A DNA stretch of 64,000 bases from Nocardia camponoti (GCF_014646135.1 NZ_BMMW01000006.1:124001-188000), one strand, 5' to 3'. Counted from the stretch's first letter, positions 49,527-59,562 are shown. Notes: generated by a model not told the origin, from the letters alone. Translations and numbers: made by a program.

Positions 49527-50656
49527 GATTGTGCTTCTCCCACAATGAGATTGGTTGCCGCGATCGCGCGACTGACGCGCAGGAACTCGTCGTTCTCGCG
49601 GGCAAGGCCGATGGTGGCGCGCAGGTACCCGGCGATCCCGACGTCGCGAATGAGCACGCCCTCGTCGAGGTAGAACTGCCACGCCGCAGCCGCGTCGGTG
49701 AAGTGACCGAACAGCACAAAGTTGGCGTCGCTGGGGATCACCGTGAACCCCGCGTCGGCGAGTTCCGCGGCGACGCGATCGCGCTGCGCGGCCAATTCCG
49801 CGACGCTACCGAGCGTTTCCTCCGCGTGCCGCAACGCCGCGCGCGCCGCCGCCTGGGTGACCACCGAGAGGTGATAGGGCAAGCGCACCAACAGAATCGC
49901 GTCGATCACCGCAGGCGACGCGGCCAAGTAACCAAGCCGACCACCGGCGAACGCGAACGCCTTGCTCATCGTGCGCGTGACAACGAGCTTCGTCGGGAAC
50001 CGATCAATCAACGCTAAAGCGCTTGGCGCGGAAGAGAATTCGCCGTACGCCTCGTCAACGACAACGATGCCGGGGGAGACAGCGAGGATGCGCTCCAGCT
50101 CAGCGAGCGGAATCGAGTGTCCCGTCGGGTTATTCGGGCTCGTCACGAACACCACGTCGGGCTGACGTTCGGTGATCGTCGCGACCGCGTAGTCGATGTC
50201 GAGCGAAAAGTCGCCGTTGCGCTTGGCTTCGATCCACTCGGTGTCGATGCCTTCGGAAATGATCGGGTGCATCGAGTACGACGGAACGAACCCGAGCGCG
50301 GTGCGTCCCGGGCCACCGAACGCCTGCAGGAGCTGCTGCAGAATCTCGTTGGAGCCGTTGGCCGCCCACACGTTGCTCACGTCGACGGGCACACCGGTTT
50401 GCCGCTTCAAGTACGCGGCGAGGTCGGCGCGCAGGCCAACGGCGTCGCGGTCGGGGTAGCGGTGCAATTCCGACGCGGCTTCCCGCACGGATTCGGCAAC
50501 ATCGTCGATCAGCGAGCGACTCGGCGGATGCGGGTTCTCATTCGTATTGAGCTGCACCGGAACCGTCAATTGCGGTGCGCCATAAGGCGATTTGCCTCGC
50601 AGGTTGTCGCGCAAGGGCAGTTGATCGAGGCTCGCCGACGCGCCAGGCGCGGTCAT
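49523..50656 (-). CDS. hisC: Histidinol-phosphate aminotransferase
   Basis: HisC is a PLP-dependent aminotransferase of fold type I. The 377-residue product has VWAANGSNEILQQLLQA, TSPNNPTGHS, VVVDEAYGEF and the Schiff-base lysine K232 in TRTMSKAFAFAGGRLGY. It overlaps hisD and hisB by 4 nt each. Confidence 0.97.
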   Translation of the reverse strand: MTAPGASASLDQLPLRDNLRGKSPYGAPQLTVPVQLNTNENPHPPSRSLIDDVAESVREAASELHRYPDRDAVGLRADLAAYLKRQTGVPVDVSNVWAANGSNEILQQLLQAFGGPGRTALGFVPSYSMHPIISEGIDTEWIEAKRNGDFSLDIDYAVATITERQPDVVFVTSPNNPTGHSIPLAELERILAVSPGIVVVDEAYGEFSSAPSALALIDRFPTKLVVTRTMSKAFAFAGGRLGYLAASPAVIDAILLVRLPYHLSVVTQAAARAALRHAEETLGSVAELAAQRDRVAAELADAGFTVIPSDANFVLFGHFTDAAAAWQFYLDEGVLIRDVGIAGYLRATIGLARENDEFLRVSRAIAATNLIVGEAQS

Positions 50657-51990
50657 GACAGCGACCCGAATCGCACCTGAACGGCCTGACCGTGCGCGGG
50701 CAGATCCTCAGCGTTGGCGAGCGCGACAACGTGGGACGCCACGTCCTTCAACGCCGCTTCGGTGTAGTCGACGATGTGGATGCCGCGTAGGAACGTCTGC
50801 ACGCTCAGCCCCGACGAGTGTCGCGCGCAACCGGCGGTCGGCAGCACGTGGTTGGAGCCCGCGCAGTAGTCGCCCAGGCTGACCGGCGCCCACGGACCGA
50901 CGAAAATCGCGCCAGCACTGCGCACGCGAGCGGCGACGGCGGGCGCGTCGACGGTCTGGATTTCGAGGTGTTCGGCGGCGTAAGCGTTTACGACGCGCAG
51001 GCCCTGGTCGATGTCGTCGACAAGCACGATGCCCGACTGCTTGCCGTTGAGCGCCTCAGCGACGCGGTCGGCGTGCTTGACCACGCTCATCTGCGCGTTG
51101 ACGGCCGCGTCGACAGCATCGGCAAGCTCAACCGAGTCGGTGACGAGCACGCTCGCGGCGAGCACGTCGTGTTCGGCCTGGCTGATGAGGTCGGCGGCAA
51201 CGTGGACGGCGTCGGCGGTGGCGTCGGCGAGCACGGCGATTTCGGTCGGCCCGGCTTCGGCGTCGATGCCGACGAGCCCACGGCACAGGCGCTTAGCGGC
51301 AGTCACGTAGATGTTGCCCGGGCCGGTGATCAGGTCGACGGGCGCGAGCGGGCCACCGTCGGTGTCTTCGCCGCCGTAGGAAAGCAACGCGACCGCCTGC
51401 GCGCCACCAACAGCCCACACCTCATCGACACCGAGCAGCGCGGCGGCGGCAAGGATCGTGGGGTGCGGCAGGCCGCCGAACTGCGCCTGCGGCGGCGACG
51501 CGACAACAAGCGACTCAACGCCAGCCGCCTGTGCGGGCACGACATTCATGACGACCGACGAGGGGTAAACGGCATTGCCACCGGGCACATACAGTCCGAC
51601 GCGCTCGACCGGCACCCACTTCTCGGTGACGACCCCGCCGGGCACGACCTCGGTGACGCTGTCGACGCGACGCTGGTCAGCGTGGACCTTGCGCGTGCGC
51701 TCAATCGCGACTTCCAGCGCGGCACGCACCGCGGGGTCGAGCTCGTCGAGCGCTTTCGCCAGCTCAGCAACGGGCACACGCACGGTGTCGGGCCGCACGC
51801 CGTCGAACTTCTCGCTGTAGTCAAGCGCGGCAGCCGCACCCCGGTCGCGAATATCGTCAACGACCGGCCGCACATGATGCAGCACCGAGTCGACGTCGAC
51901 CCCTCCGCGCGGCAGCGCGATGCGCAGCTCGGCAGCGGAAGGAGTGCGACCGCGCAGATCAACGCGGGCGAGCTCGATGCGGGTAGTCAT
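50653..51990 (-). CDS. hisD: Histidinol dehydrogenase
   Basis: HisD oxidises histidinol to histidine in two NAD-dependent steps. The 445-residue product has the signature GPTEIAVLADATADAVHVAADLISQAEHD and the catalytic pair in YAAEHLEIQT. Zinc-binding His/Gln residues lie in GNAVYPSSVVMNVVPAQAAGVESLVVASPPQ (split). It is first in the hisD-hisC-hisB-hisH minus-strand operon. Confidence 0.97.
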   Translation of the reverse strand: MTTRIELARVDLRGRTPSAAELRIALPRGGVDVDSVLHHVRPVVDDIRDRGAAAALDYSEKFDGVRPDTVRVPVAELAKALDELDPAVRAALEVAIERTRKVHADQRRVDSVTEVVPGGVVTEKWVPVERVGLYVPGGNAVYPSSVVMNVVPAQAAGVESLVVASPPQAQFGGLPHPTILAAAALLGVDEVWAVGGAQAVALLSYGGEDTDGGPLAPVDLITGPGNIYVTAAKRLCRGLVGIDAEAGPTEIAVLADATADAVHVAADLISQAEHDVLAASVLVTDSVELADAVDAAVNAQMSVVKHADRVAEALNGKQSGIVLVDDIDQGLRVVNAYAAEHLEIQTVDAPAVAARVRSAGAIFVGPWAPVSLGDYCAGSNHVLPTAGCARHSSGLSVQTFLRGIHIVDYTEAALKDVASHVVALANAEDLPAHGQAVQVRFGSLS

Positions 51991-52136
51991 AGCGGGTAAC
52001 GGTCCTGTTCTGTGTTTGGGCTCAGGTCAGCCACCAGCCTATCCGTCGCGCGCTAGGCGTTTTCCCGCAGATCCCGCCCGATCCTCGCGGCCGTCGATTC
52101 CCACTAAGAAACCGCAGCCCAGGGCACCCACCGCAC

Positions 52137-52173
52137 AAAAAAGCGGGGCTCGCTGAGCCCCGCTTCCCTTTTT
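52137..52173. terminator. Bidirectional intrinsic terminator after the kinase gene
   Basis: A perfect 11-bp stem AAGCGGGGCTC/GAGCCCCGCTT with a GCT loop, an A-tract on the left and TTTTT on the right. It ends minus-strand kinase transcription ahead of hisD. Confidence 0.9.
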
Positions 52174-52176
52174 GAT

Positions 52177-53766
52177 CTAGCGCGTATCCCCGTCAATGCG
52201 CAATCCGCTGGCGGTGTTCACCACGCGCATCACCATCGACTTCGTCGATCCGTTGATCGTGATGCTCGCCAACCGCATGTCAGTCGAACCGTCGGCGTTG
52301 TTGCCGTTCACCGCCATGATCGAACTAAAGGTGTTGATCGTGCGGTCGCCCCAGTATTGCCGGAACGCCGCCTGATCGCCGTACACCTTCTGCGCGGCAG
52401 GCGTGAGCATCGCCCACGAACCAGCGGGGTCGCTGAAGAAGTTCTCAACCAACATGCCCGCCGAACCGATGTCGACGGTGCCCGAGTTGGCGGTTTGGCC
52501 AAGCGGCGCAACCGGCGTTGTGGTTGTCGGTTTGGCGGACGACTGCGACGACGTCGGCGAATTCGCTTGCACCTGAGGCGAATCCGAGCCCGACGAACTG
52601 AACGCCGACACCGCGATCGCTACCGCCGCGATCACCGCGCCAACACCGGACCCAATCAGCACCGCACGACCCTTACCTGCCTGCTTAGGCGGCAGCGGCG
52701 CGGGCGACGTCTGGGTGCGCGGATGCGACGCCGTGTCATTGCGTGGCTGCGGACGCGGCGGCCGACTCACCGGACGCGCACCCGACCCACCAGCGTGCGT
52801 GGTGCGCGCGCCGTTGCGAATGACCTGGGTCTTCGCATTGCCGTTATGCCGGCTGTTGTACGACTCGCTCGCCGGAACAAACCCAGCAGGCACCGCGTCG
52901 CCATCGGCGAAGGCGCGCAACGTATCTCGCGCTTCGCGCATCGTAGGCCGGTCTGCCGGTTCAGGATTCAACAGATCGAGCAGGAAATCCGTTGCCGGGC
53001 CAGCATTGCGGGGCGTGCGCATCTTCCCGTTGGCAGCCGCGTACAGCACCGCGAGCGGGTTGGCGTTCGCGCCGTAGGGCGGTTCACCTTCCAGCGCGTG
53101 GAACAGCGTGGCACCGAGGGCGAAAACGTCGGCGGCGGGCGTGGGGTCGGCACCGCGCGCCACTTCCGGCGCGAGGTAAGCGGCCGTGCCGCAGATGAGG
53201 CCGGTTTCGGTGAGCGTCACGTCGCCGGCGGCACGGGAAATGCCGAAGTCGGTGAGCTTCACCTCGCCGTGCTCGCCAAGCAAAATGTTGCCCGGCTTCA
53301 CATCACGATGCACGAGTCCAGCCGAGTGCGCGGCGATGAGCGCCGAAGCGACCTGCTCCCCAATGCGCGCGACCTCGGCCAAGGGTAGTGGCCCCTTATG
53401 CCCTAACTCAGCAGCGAGACTGACCGACTGGAGGAATTCCATCACCAAGCACGGATCACCATTGTGCTCAGTGATGTCGAAAACGACGATGGCGTTGGGA
53501 TGTTGAAAGCGAGCTGCGTTGCGTGCTTCGCGAACGGCGCGTTGGCGCAACACATCGCGCTCACCCTCGGGGAGGCTGGGCTTGATGTGGATCTGCTTCA
53601 CTGCCACGGAGCGTTGGAGGCGTTCGTCGACAGCACGCCATACAACGCCTGTGCCGCCGCTACCAATACGCTCGACCAGGCGGTAATGCTCCGCGATCTT
53701 CTGACCGGTATCGATGGCGCCTACTCCGAACCTTCTCGAAATTGTGACATCCCGCGTATTGACCAT
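52177..53766 (-). CDS. Transmembrane serine/threonine protein kinase
   Basis: This 529-residue Hanks-type kinase has glycine loop GSGGTGVVW (35-43), lysine 57 in VAVKQ, catalytic HRDVKPGN (Asp155) and DFG (173-175). A Pro/Thr/Arg-rich juxtamembrane segment follows (about 300-365), then one membrane helix (368-389). The external domain of ~140 residues is Ser/Thr-rich, then globular. There are no PASTA repeats, so it is not the PknB type. ATG 53766 is the chosen start; the open frame reaches 53865. The external sensor is unlike any I can name. Confidence 0.92.
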   Translation of the reverse strand: MVNTRDVTISRRFGVGAIDTGQKIAEHYRLVERIGSGGTGVVWRAVDERLQRSVAVKQIHIKPSLPEGERDVLRQRAVREARNAARFQHPNAIVVFDITEHNGDPCLVMEFLQSVSLAAELGHKGPLPLAEVARIGEQVASALIAAHSAGLVHRDVKPGNILLGEHGEVKLTDFGISRAAGDVTLTETGLICGTAAYLAPEVARGADPTPAADVFALGATLFHALEGEPPYGANANPLAVLYAAANGKMRTPRNAGPATDFLLDLLNPEPADRPTMREARDTLRAFADGDAVPAGFVPASESYNSRHNGNAKTQVIRNGARTTHAGGSGARPVSRPPRPQPRNDTASHPRTQTSPAPLPPKQAGKGRAVLIGSGVGAVIAAVAIAVSAFSSSGSDSPQVQANSPTSSQSSAKPTTTTPVAPLGQTANSGTVDIGSAGMLVENFFSDPAGSWAMLTPAAQKVYGDQAAFRQYWGDRTINTFSSIMAVNGNNADGSTDMRLASITINGSTKSMVMRVVNTASGLRIDGDTR

Positions 53767-53842
53767 GGATATGGCCCGTGTCGAGTGTAGCCCCCTCTGG
53801 CATTGGCGCGTGCGGCACCGGGTGGATTGGGCCCACGACGGG

Positions 53843-56035
53843 CTACCACCACCGGGTAACAGCACCGATCTGGCGACCTAATTCCGCTGCGAGAGTGCGC
53901 GCGTAGGTAGCCGTGAGGTGATGTTCGTCACGATAGATCATCACGTTGCCTTCGGTCACTCGACACTGCTGTGGACGACAAATCGAATCTGAAAGGTCGA
54001 GTAACCACACGTTCGGATAACCGGCAGCGGGCTGGTGAGCGGGGTCAACGGGGTCGAGGACGACCTTGCGGTCGACACCGCAGCTGTCGGGGGTGCCGCG
54101 TTGAGCGAGGCAGTCATCGGCGCGGTAGAAGACGCCGTCACGGCGCAATCTAGGCGTATCGCGCATAGCTAGAACGTGCAGTCCGCGTTCTTCAAGCGCG
54201 GTCCACGCGGCCAAATATTCGGGCGGAACCTCGTCGCCGTCGCCGCTTGAGCGGTACCGAGTCGACAGGGTGAAGACCCAGTCGGGCCGCTCGGCCGCGA
54301 GCCGGTCCAGCACCTCTTCCGACCATTCCCGACATTCCGGGAACGGGTATTCGGCGTAGGAAGGCTCGTCCGACAGCGTCAGCGGGCAGCCCTCCTTCAA
54401 ATACGACACGATCCGCACCCCACGCTCGACGCCGAGCCGTTCCAGCGCGGGCAGCCAGTGTTCGGAGTGCGAACCGCCGACCAGCGCGATCGAGCGGGTC
54501 GCGTTCGGGTCGCCGTACGTGCACACTCGCACTTCCCGATTGGGCGTGATGCAGCCGTCCGAGGTGGCGGCGGGGGTATCGACGTGGGCTTCGAATACCG
54601 ACGGTCGCATCGGTTCGTCAGGGAACTCCGCACCTGGCGTGAGCGCCGCCGCGCCTGGATAGTGCTGGGTCGACAGGTCGCCGGGCGGGGTCGCCGGGTT
54701 GGTAAGGACGACGAGCTGCCAGCTGATCGCCGCAGCCATGACCGCGCCCGCGAGCGCGCTCACGATCACGCCGGTCGACCGGTGGTGCGCGGGCGCCGCT
54801 TCGCCAGCTCGACGGGCGCGCAGCGGTTGTTCGACGTAGCGATGCGTCAGTGCGGCGAGGACGAGCGAGATCGCGATGACGGCGAGTCCGTCGACGAGGC
54901 CCGCGTGCGTCCGACCGCTTTGGGCGAGGAAGAAGATCAGCAGCGGCCAGTGCCAGAGGTAGAGCGGGTAGGCGAGTTCGCCGAGTCGCGTGCACACGCG
55001 ACTGCCGAGGACCCGATGGACGCTCGTGTCGGTGGCGGTGACGCCGGAAACGATCACCAACGCGGCGGCACCGACCGGCCACAGCGCCGCGACGCCAGGG
55101 AATTGGTTCGCGCCATCGAACAGGGGTCCGCAGGTCAGGACCATGAGCAGGCCGACGACCGCGAGCAGACCGCGCAGTCTCTTCGGCACGCGCAACCAGG
55201 GTGCCGCGATCGCGAGCGCGGCACCGACGAGCAGTTCCCAGCCGCGCGCGGCACTGTCGTAGTAGGTCCACGCCTGATGCTGTCCGGTGCCGAAAACCGC
55301 GTACCAGAACGAGGCAGCGCCGATCGCGACCAACGCGATCACCAGGCCACGCCGCCCGATCACGCCCTTCCTGCGCGCGGCCGCCCACGCCCCGATAACC
55401 GCGAGAATCAGCAGGTAGAACTGCCCTTGCACCGACATCGACCACAGATGTTGCAGCGGGCTCACCGACGGATCGGGCGAGAGATAGTCGAGTTCGGCGG
55501 TCGCGAGATACCAGTTTTGGGTATAGAACAGCGTGGCGATGGTCTGTTCGGCGGTGGTGCCGAATTGTGTGTAGGGGCGCAGCGCGACCGTCGCCACCGC
55601 GATCGCCACCAACACGACAACGAGCGAAGGCATGAGCCGACGCCCGGTTCGCGCGATCGTGGCCCGCAACGCGACCCCACCCGACCGCTCCGCCGCCCGC
55701 ACGACCGCCCCGGTGAAGAAGAACCCGGAGAGCACGAGGAACACGTCGACGCCACCGGAAACCCGCCCTGCCCACACGTGGAACGCGACGACGAGCGCGA
55801 TGGCGATGCCGCGCAGCCCATCGAGGTCGTGACGGTGAGCGGGGCGAGCGGGCGCGGGCGTGCCGACCGGTTGCGGTTTGGCCGACGGGGGCGCAACGAT
55901 TTTGTGCGCACCGGTTTGGTGCGCGGGAGCAGCGGCGCGCGGCAACTTGACGAGCGCGTGCGGCGCGGCGGCCGAGCGGGTGCCGTCGGCTGAGTCGGGC
56001 GCAGGGTCCGACGGGCCGATCCGCAGTTCTGTCAC
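53843..56035 (-). CDS. Acyltransferase 3 fused to an SGNH-like domain (OafA/YrhL type)
   Basis: This 730-residue protein has an N-terminal Pro/Ala-rich tail. A 10-helix acyltransferase-3 domain follows (HDLDGLRGIAIALVVAFHVW, SGGVDVFLVLSGFFFTG, YPLYLWHWPLLIFF). A periplasmic C-terminal SGNH domain has the nucleophile motif ALVGGSHSEHWLPAL and a C-terminal DEHHLTATYARTLA catalytic Asp-His. Such fused enzymes O-acetylate cell-wall or surface polysaccharides. The start is uncertain: GTG 56035 or 56044, or TTG 56053. No glycan genes are nearby, so the target is unknown. Confidence 0.9.
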   Translation of the reverse strand: MTELRIGPSDPAPDSADGTRSAAAPHALVKLPRAAAPAHQTGAHKIVAPPSAKPQPVGTPAPARPAHRHDLDGLRGIAIALVVAFHVWAGRVSGGVDVFLVLSGFFFTGAVVRAAERSGGVALRATIARTGRRLMPSLVVVLVAIAVATVALRPYTQFGTTAEQTIATLFYTQNWYLATAELDYLSPDPSVSPLQHLWSMSVQGQFYLLILAVIGAWAAARRKGVIGRRGLVIALVAIGAASFWYAVFGTGQHQAWTYYDSAARGWELLVGAALAIAAPWLRVPKRLRGLLAVVGLLMVLTCGPLFDGANQFPGVAALWPVGAAALVIVSGVTATDTSVHRVLGSRVCTRLGELAYPLYLWHWPLLIFFLAQSGRTHAGLVDGLAVIAISLVLAALTHRYVEQPLRARRAGEAAPAHHRSTGVIVSALAGAVMAAAISWQLVVLTNPATPPGDLSTQHYPGAAALTPGAEFPDEPMRPSVFEAHVDTPAATSDGCITPNREVRVCTYGDPNATRSIALVGGSHSEHWLPALERLGVERGVRIVSYLKEGCPLTLSDEPSYAEYPFPECREWSEEVLDRLAAERPDWVFTLSTRYRSSGDGDEVPPEYLAAWTALEERGLHVLAMRDTPRLRRDGVFYRADDCLAQRGTPDSCGVDRKVVLDPVDPAHQPAAGYPNVWLLDLSDSICRPQQCRVTEGNVMIYRDEHHLTATYARTLAAELGRQIGAVTRWW

Positions 56036-56242
56036 CGACCTCACCCACTCCAACCCACACCGGGCACACCCCGGTTATTAACCCCCAATTTGCCGCACAG
56101 ATACACCGCTATGCAAACAACCCGCCGCAAGCAATGACCCCGACCACCCGCCCACAACCACAAAACCAACCAAACAACATACGGCGGGTGACCAATCGCA
56201 GGCGACCAACGCGCCCGCGATCAATCCCCCGACCCGGACTCG

Positions 56243-57232
56243 CTAGCGCAACCCCTCCGCCGACCCGCGGTGCAGCGGGACCGGGGTCGTCTTCCCCGCT
56301 GTCGCCGCCGAGATCCCCTTCGCCGCCGGGTTCGCCTGCACCAGTTCGGGCTGGCGCGCGAGCAGCGTTTTAGTCAGCACGCACGCGAGGTTCGCGTCAA
56401 GGTCGTCGCGCACGACGAGCAGGTTCGGGACGACGATCGTCGGCACGTCCGCGCCCAGCCCGTACGTGGCCGCCGGGATCGACCCTGTCTCATAAACCGG
56501 GTTGATCTCCTTGAGTTTCGGCAGCGTCGACGTGATGTCGAGGAACCGCACCTTGTCCTTTGCCGTCGTGAACAGATCGGTGATGCCCGGCGTCGGCAGC
56601 CCGCCCGACCAGAACATGGCGTCGATCGACCCGTCTTTGAGTCCGTCCACCGTCTTCGTCAGGTCGAGCCGTTGCGCCGAAATGTCGCTGTCGGGGTTGA
56701 GCCCGACCGCGCCAAGCACCCGGTGCGCGATCACTTCCGTTCCCGATTTCGGCGACCCCGTCGACACCCGCTTGCCGCGCAAATCGGCGAGCGAAGTGAT
56801 GCCGGCGTCGGCACGAACGATCACCTGCGTGTAGTTGTCGTAGAGCCGCGCGAGCGCGCTGACCGGCTGCGGACTGGTGAAACTCCCCTTGCCCGCGACC
56901 GCGTCAGCAGCGGAATCGGCAAGCGAGAATCCCACCTGGTACGTCCCGCCGACCACCTGCTGAATGTTTTGCACCGACGCACCCGTCTCGGCGGCGGTCG
57001 CCTTCACCTTGCCGCCCGTCGCCGACGCCAACTGCTCGGCATAGGCGTTGCCGAGCGCGAAATACACGCCGGTCGCGTTGCCCGTCGCGATGCCAATCCT
57101 GGTGTCAGACTTCACTTCACATGTCACCGCCCCGCCCGCGTCGGCGGTCGGCGCGTCCTGGCGACCACCGCATCCGGTGAGCAGCCCCGCCGCGACCGCG
57201 ACGCTCACCACAACCTTGACTGACTTCGACAT
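56243..57232 (-). CDS. TAXI family TRAP transporter solute-binding lipoprotein
   Basis: This 329-residue lipoprotein (lipobox LLTGC) of the TAXI branch of TRAP binding proteins has RIGIATGNATGVYFALGNAYAEQL, SVQNIQQVVGGTYQVGFSLADSA, SLADLRGKRVSTGSPKSGTEV and AMFWSGGLPTPGITDLF. The ligand is probably a dicarboxylate or glutamate-like compound by family. ATG 57232 has TAGGAGG upstream. The permease gene starts on the same strand 64 bp upstream in transcription order. Confidence 0.92.
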   Translation of the reverse strand: MSKSVKVVVSVAVAAGLLTGCGGRQDAPTADAGGAVTCEVKSDTRIGIATGNATGVYFALGNAYAEQLASATGGKVKATAAETGASVQNIQQVVGGTYQVGFSLADSAADAVAGKGSFTSPQPVSALARLYDNYTQVIVRADAGITSLADLRGKRVSTGSPKSGTEVIAHRVLGAVGLNPDSDISAQRLDLTKTVDGLKDGSIDAMFWSGGLPTPGITDLFTTAKDKVRFLDITSTLPKLKEINPVYETGSIPAATYGLGADVPTIVVPNLLVVRDDLDANLACVLTKTLLARQPELVQANPAAKGISAATAGKTTPVPLHRGSAEGLR

Positions 57233-57263
57233 GGTGCCTCCTATTTTGACGCTGTCGCGCGAA

Positions 57264-59297
57264 TTACGTTGTGGCGGTGAGGGTTCTACGACGTTCCACC
57301 ACCGCGATGGGAATCGTCGCGAGCAACACAACGACCCCGACGACAGTCGCGGTTGGATTCGGATACAGCGCGATCAACCCGGCGACGGCGGCGAGCACCC
57401 GTGCGGCGGGCCCCAGCGCGCCAACGCCAAGCAACCACCCACCGGTCGCGGCGGCGAGCGCGAACACGCCAATGCACGCGGCGACTGTCACCCACAGCAC
57501 GTCGACCAACGCGCCACGCCCGAGCAAATGCTCACCCGCATCGGTGAGGACGAACATCAGCGGCACAAGGAACGCGGGCAACGCGTAACGCAGCGCGGCC
57601 CACATCGTCGGCACCGCCTTCGCGCCGGTCACCGCGGCCGCGCCAACGGCGGCGAGCGCGGTCGGCGGCGTCACTTCCGACAGCACGGAGAAGTAGAAAA
57701 CGAACATCGCGGCGGCGGGCGCGACAACATCGAGGTCAAGCAGCGCGGGCCCAATGATCACCCAGCCGATCACGAACGACGCCGTCACCGGCACCGCAAG
57801 CCCAAGCAGCGACAGGGCGATCGCCGCGAGCACCGCGGTGGTCGCCAGCACGATGGCGGGGTCGTCCGACAGCGCCGTCCCCGCGCGAACGAGCAGCGAC
57901 GCGAGCTGCGCGCCGAGCCCAGTTTTGGTTGTCATCGCCGTGATCACCCCAGCTGCCGCACACACCGCAACCACCGGCAACGCCGCGCACATGCCCACCG
58001 AAAGGGCGCGCGACGCGGCAATAACGAAGCGCAGCACCACCTTTGGCGACCACCGCGTGCGCCCCGAACGCAACAACCGGTCCGGCACAGCCAACACCAG
58101 CGCCACCACCATCGCGTACACCACCGCGCGCGTCGCGCTCACGCCAGCGAGCAGCAACACGACGATCAGGATCAGCGAAGAGAAGTGATACCCGAAGCGC
58201 AGCAACAGTTTCCACGCCGATGGGGGCAGCGGACCATCGGCAAGCTCGACGGGCGCGCGTCCTTCCGCGTGAATCCGGCGGGCGTCGATTTCGACGGAAA
58301 GCAGAATGCCGAGGTAATAAAGCAGCGTGGGAATGATCGCCCAGCCGAGCACCGTCACGTACGACACGTCGAGATATTCAGCGACGATGAACGCCGCGAC
58401 CCCGAGCGTCGGTGGTGACAAAATCGCGCCAACACCGGCAGCCGCGAGCATCCCGCCCGCCTGTTCGGGCCGGTAGCCAGCCCGACGGAGGATGGGCCAG
58501 GTGACCGCGCCGGTACTGACGGCTGTCGCGGTACCCGACCCGGAAACGGTGCCGAGCAGGAACCCCGACGCCACTGCCGTACGCCCGGCCGCACTGTGGG
58601 ATCGACGGAACAGCGAGACCGAAAGTTCGACGAAAAACCGTGCGGCACCGGAGAATTCGAGTACCGCGCCGTAGAGGGTGAACAGCACGATGTAGCTGGC
58701 GGCGACGTCGAGTGGCGTGCCATAGAAGCCGCTGCCGGAGTTGTAGAGCGCGTCAATGATTTGGTCGAAGTCGAGACCCGCGTGCGCGATCGCCCAGCTC
58801 TGCGGCAGCAGTCCACCGTAGTAGCCGTAGGCGAGGAAACTCACGCAGACCAGCGGCAGAATCAGCCCGGTCGTGCGCCGACACGCTTCCAGAATCAGCA
58901 CGAGCAGCACGGCACCGAACGCGACGTCGGTGGACGTCAACATCCCTTGCCGGTCGAGGAACGCGTTGTAATCGAACACCGGATAGAGGCACACAACCAC
59001 CGCGAGCGCGGCGAGCACCCAGTCGAGAACCGCTGGCCCACTTGCCTTGTCGAGCTTGCCCCAGCCGGAGCGGTAACTCAGAAAAACTAGCGGAAGCGCG
59101 ATCGCGAGGAAGATGACGAGGTAGTACTGACTGCCCTGCGGGAGCGGCCGAAACACCTGCGCCACAGCAAGCGCCGCAAGCACAAGGGCAGTGCCGCCGA
59201 CGAGTCGCGCGGGAAACCCAGTGAGGTGCCGCGCGGGCCGTTCTTGGTCGTCCACGCCGAGTTCGGCCGTAGTGACAACCGGAGGCGTGGAGCTCAT
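57264..59297 (-). CDS. TAXI-TRAP transporter fused permease
   Basis: This 677-residue fusion of the small (DctQ) and large (DctM) TRAP permeases has up to 18 membrane helices. Family motifs include FGAVLLVLILEACRRTTGLIL, GTVSGSGTATAVSTGAVTWPILRRAGYRPEQAGGMLAAAG (split) and SEVTPPTALAAVGAAAVTGA. TRAP transporters use an ion gradient instead of ATP. ATG 59297 is chosen since the region to 59378 is not TRAP-like and has no initiation signal. The binding protein gene follows after 31 bp. Confidence 0.93.
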   Translation of the reverse strand: MSSTPPVVTTAELGVDDQERPARHLTGFPARLVGGTALVLAALAVAQVFRPLPQGSQYYLVIFLAIALPLVFLSYRSGWGKLDKASGPAVLDWVLAALAVVVCLYPVFDYNAFLDRQGMLTSTDVAFGAVLLVLILEACRRTTGLILPLVCVSFLAYGYYGGLLPQSWAIAHAGLDFDQIIDALYNSGSGFYGTPLDVAASYIVLFTLYGAVLEFSGAARFFVELSVSLFRRSHSAAGRTAVASGFLLGTVSGSGTATAVSTGAVTWPILRRAGYRPEQAGGMLAAAGVGAILSPPTLGVAAFIVAEYLDVSYVTVLGWAIIPTLLYYLGILLSVEIDARRIHAEGRAPVELADGPLPPSAWKLLLRFGYHFSSLILIVVLLLAGVSATRAVVYAMVVALVLAVPDRLLRSGRTRWSPKVVLRFVIAASRALSVGMCAALPVVAVCAAAGVITAMTTKTGLGAQLASLLVRAGTALSDDPAIVLATTAVLAAIALSLLGLAVPVTASFVIGWVIIGPALLDLDVVAPAAAMFVFYFSVLSEVTPPTALAAVGAAAVTGAKAVPTMWAALRYALPAFLVPLMFVLTDAGEHLLGRGALVDVLWVTVAACIGVFALAAATGGWLLGVGALGPAARVLAAVAGLIALYPNPTATVVGVVVLLATIPIAVVERRRTLTATT

Positions 59298-59556
59298 GAG
59301 CGCGACGATAACAATGCGAATGCGGTTCGTAGTGCGGAAACGACGATGTTGCGATTGGACAAAAGTGACAGAACTCACTGACGTTGCGCCTCAAGGGCAT
59401 TGGCAGTGAACCGGCGGCGCTCGCCCAGAGCTACCCCGGCGAGTGGGGTGACGCTCCGTTCAGGTCGTCGGCGCCCACGGGGTTGGCTGGGTTCACGCGG
59501 CTGGCCCGGGCCACGCGGCTCGTTGCGTCCCGCGCGAAAGTGTCGGTCGCTCCACC

Positions 59557-59562
59557 TACCAT
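59557..59562 (+). promoter_or_regulatory. Candidate -10 for the leaderless winged-helix gene
   Basis: TACCAT, 6 nt before the ATG at 59569. Confidence 0.45.

Noticed and set aside
57048..58418. 456-codon plus-strand ORF opposite the TRAP permease
   Set aside because: The Arg/His-rich product is a shadow of the membrane protein on the other strand.
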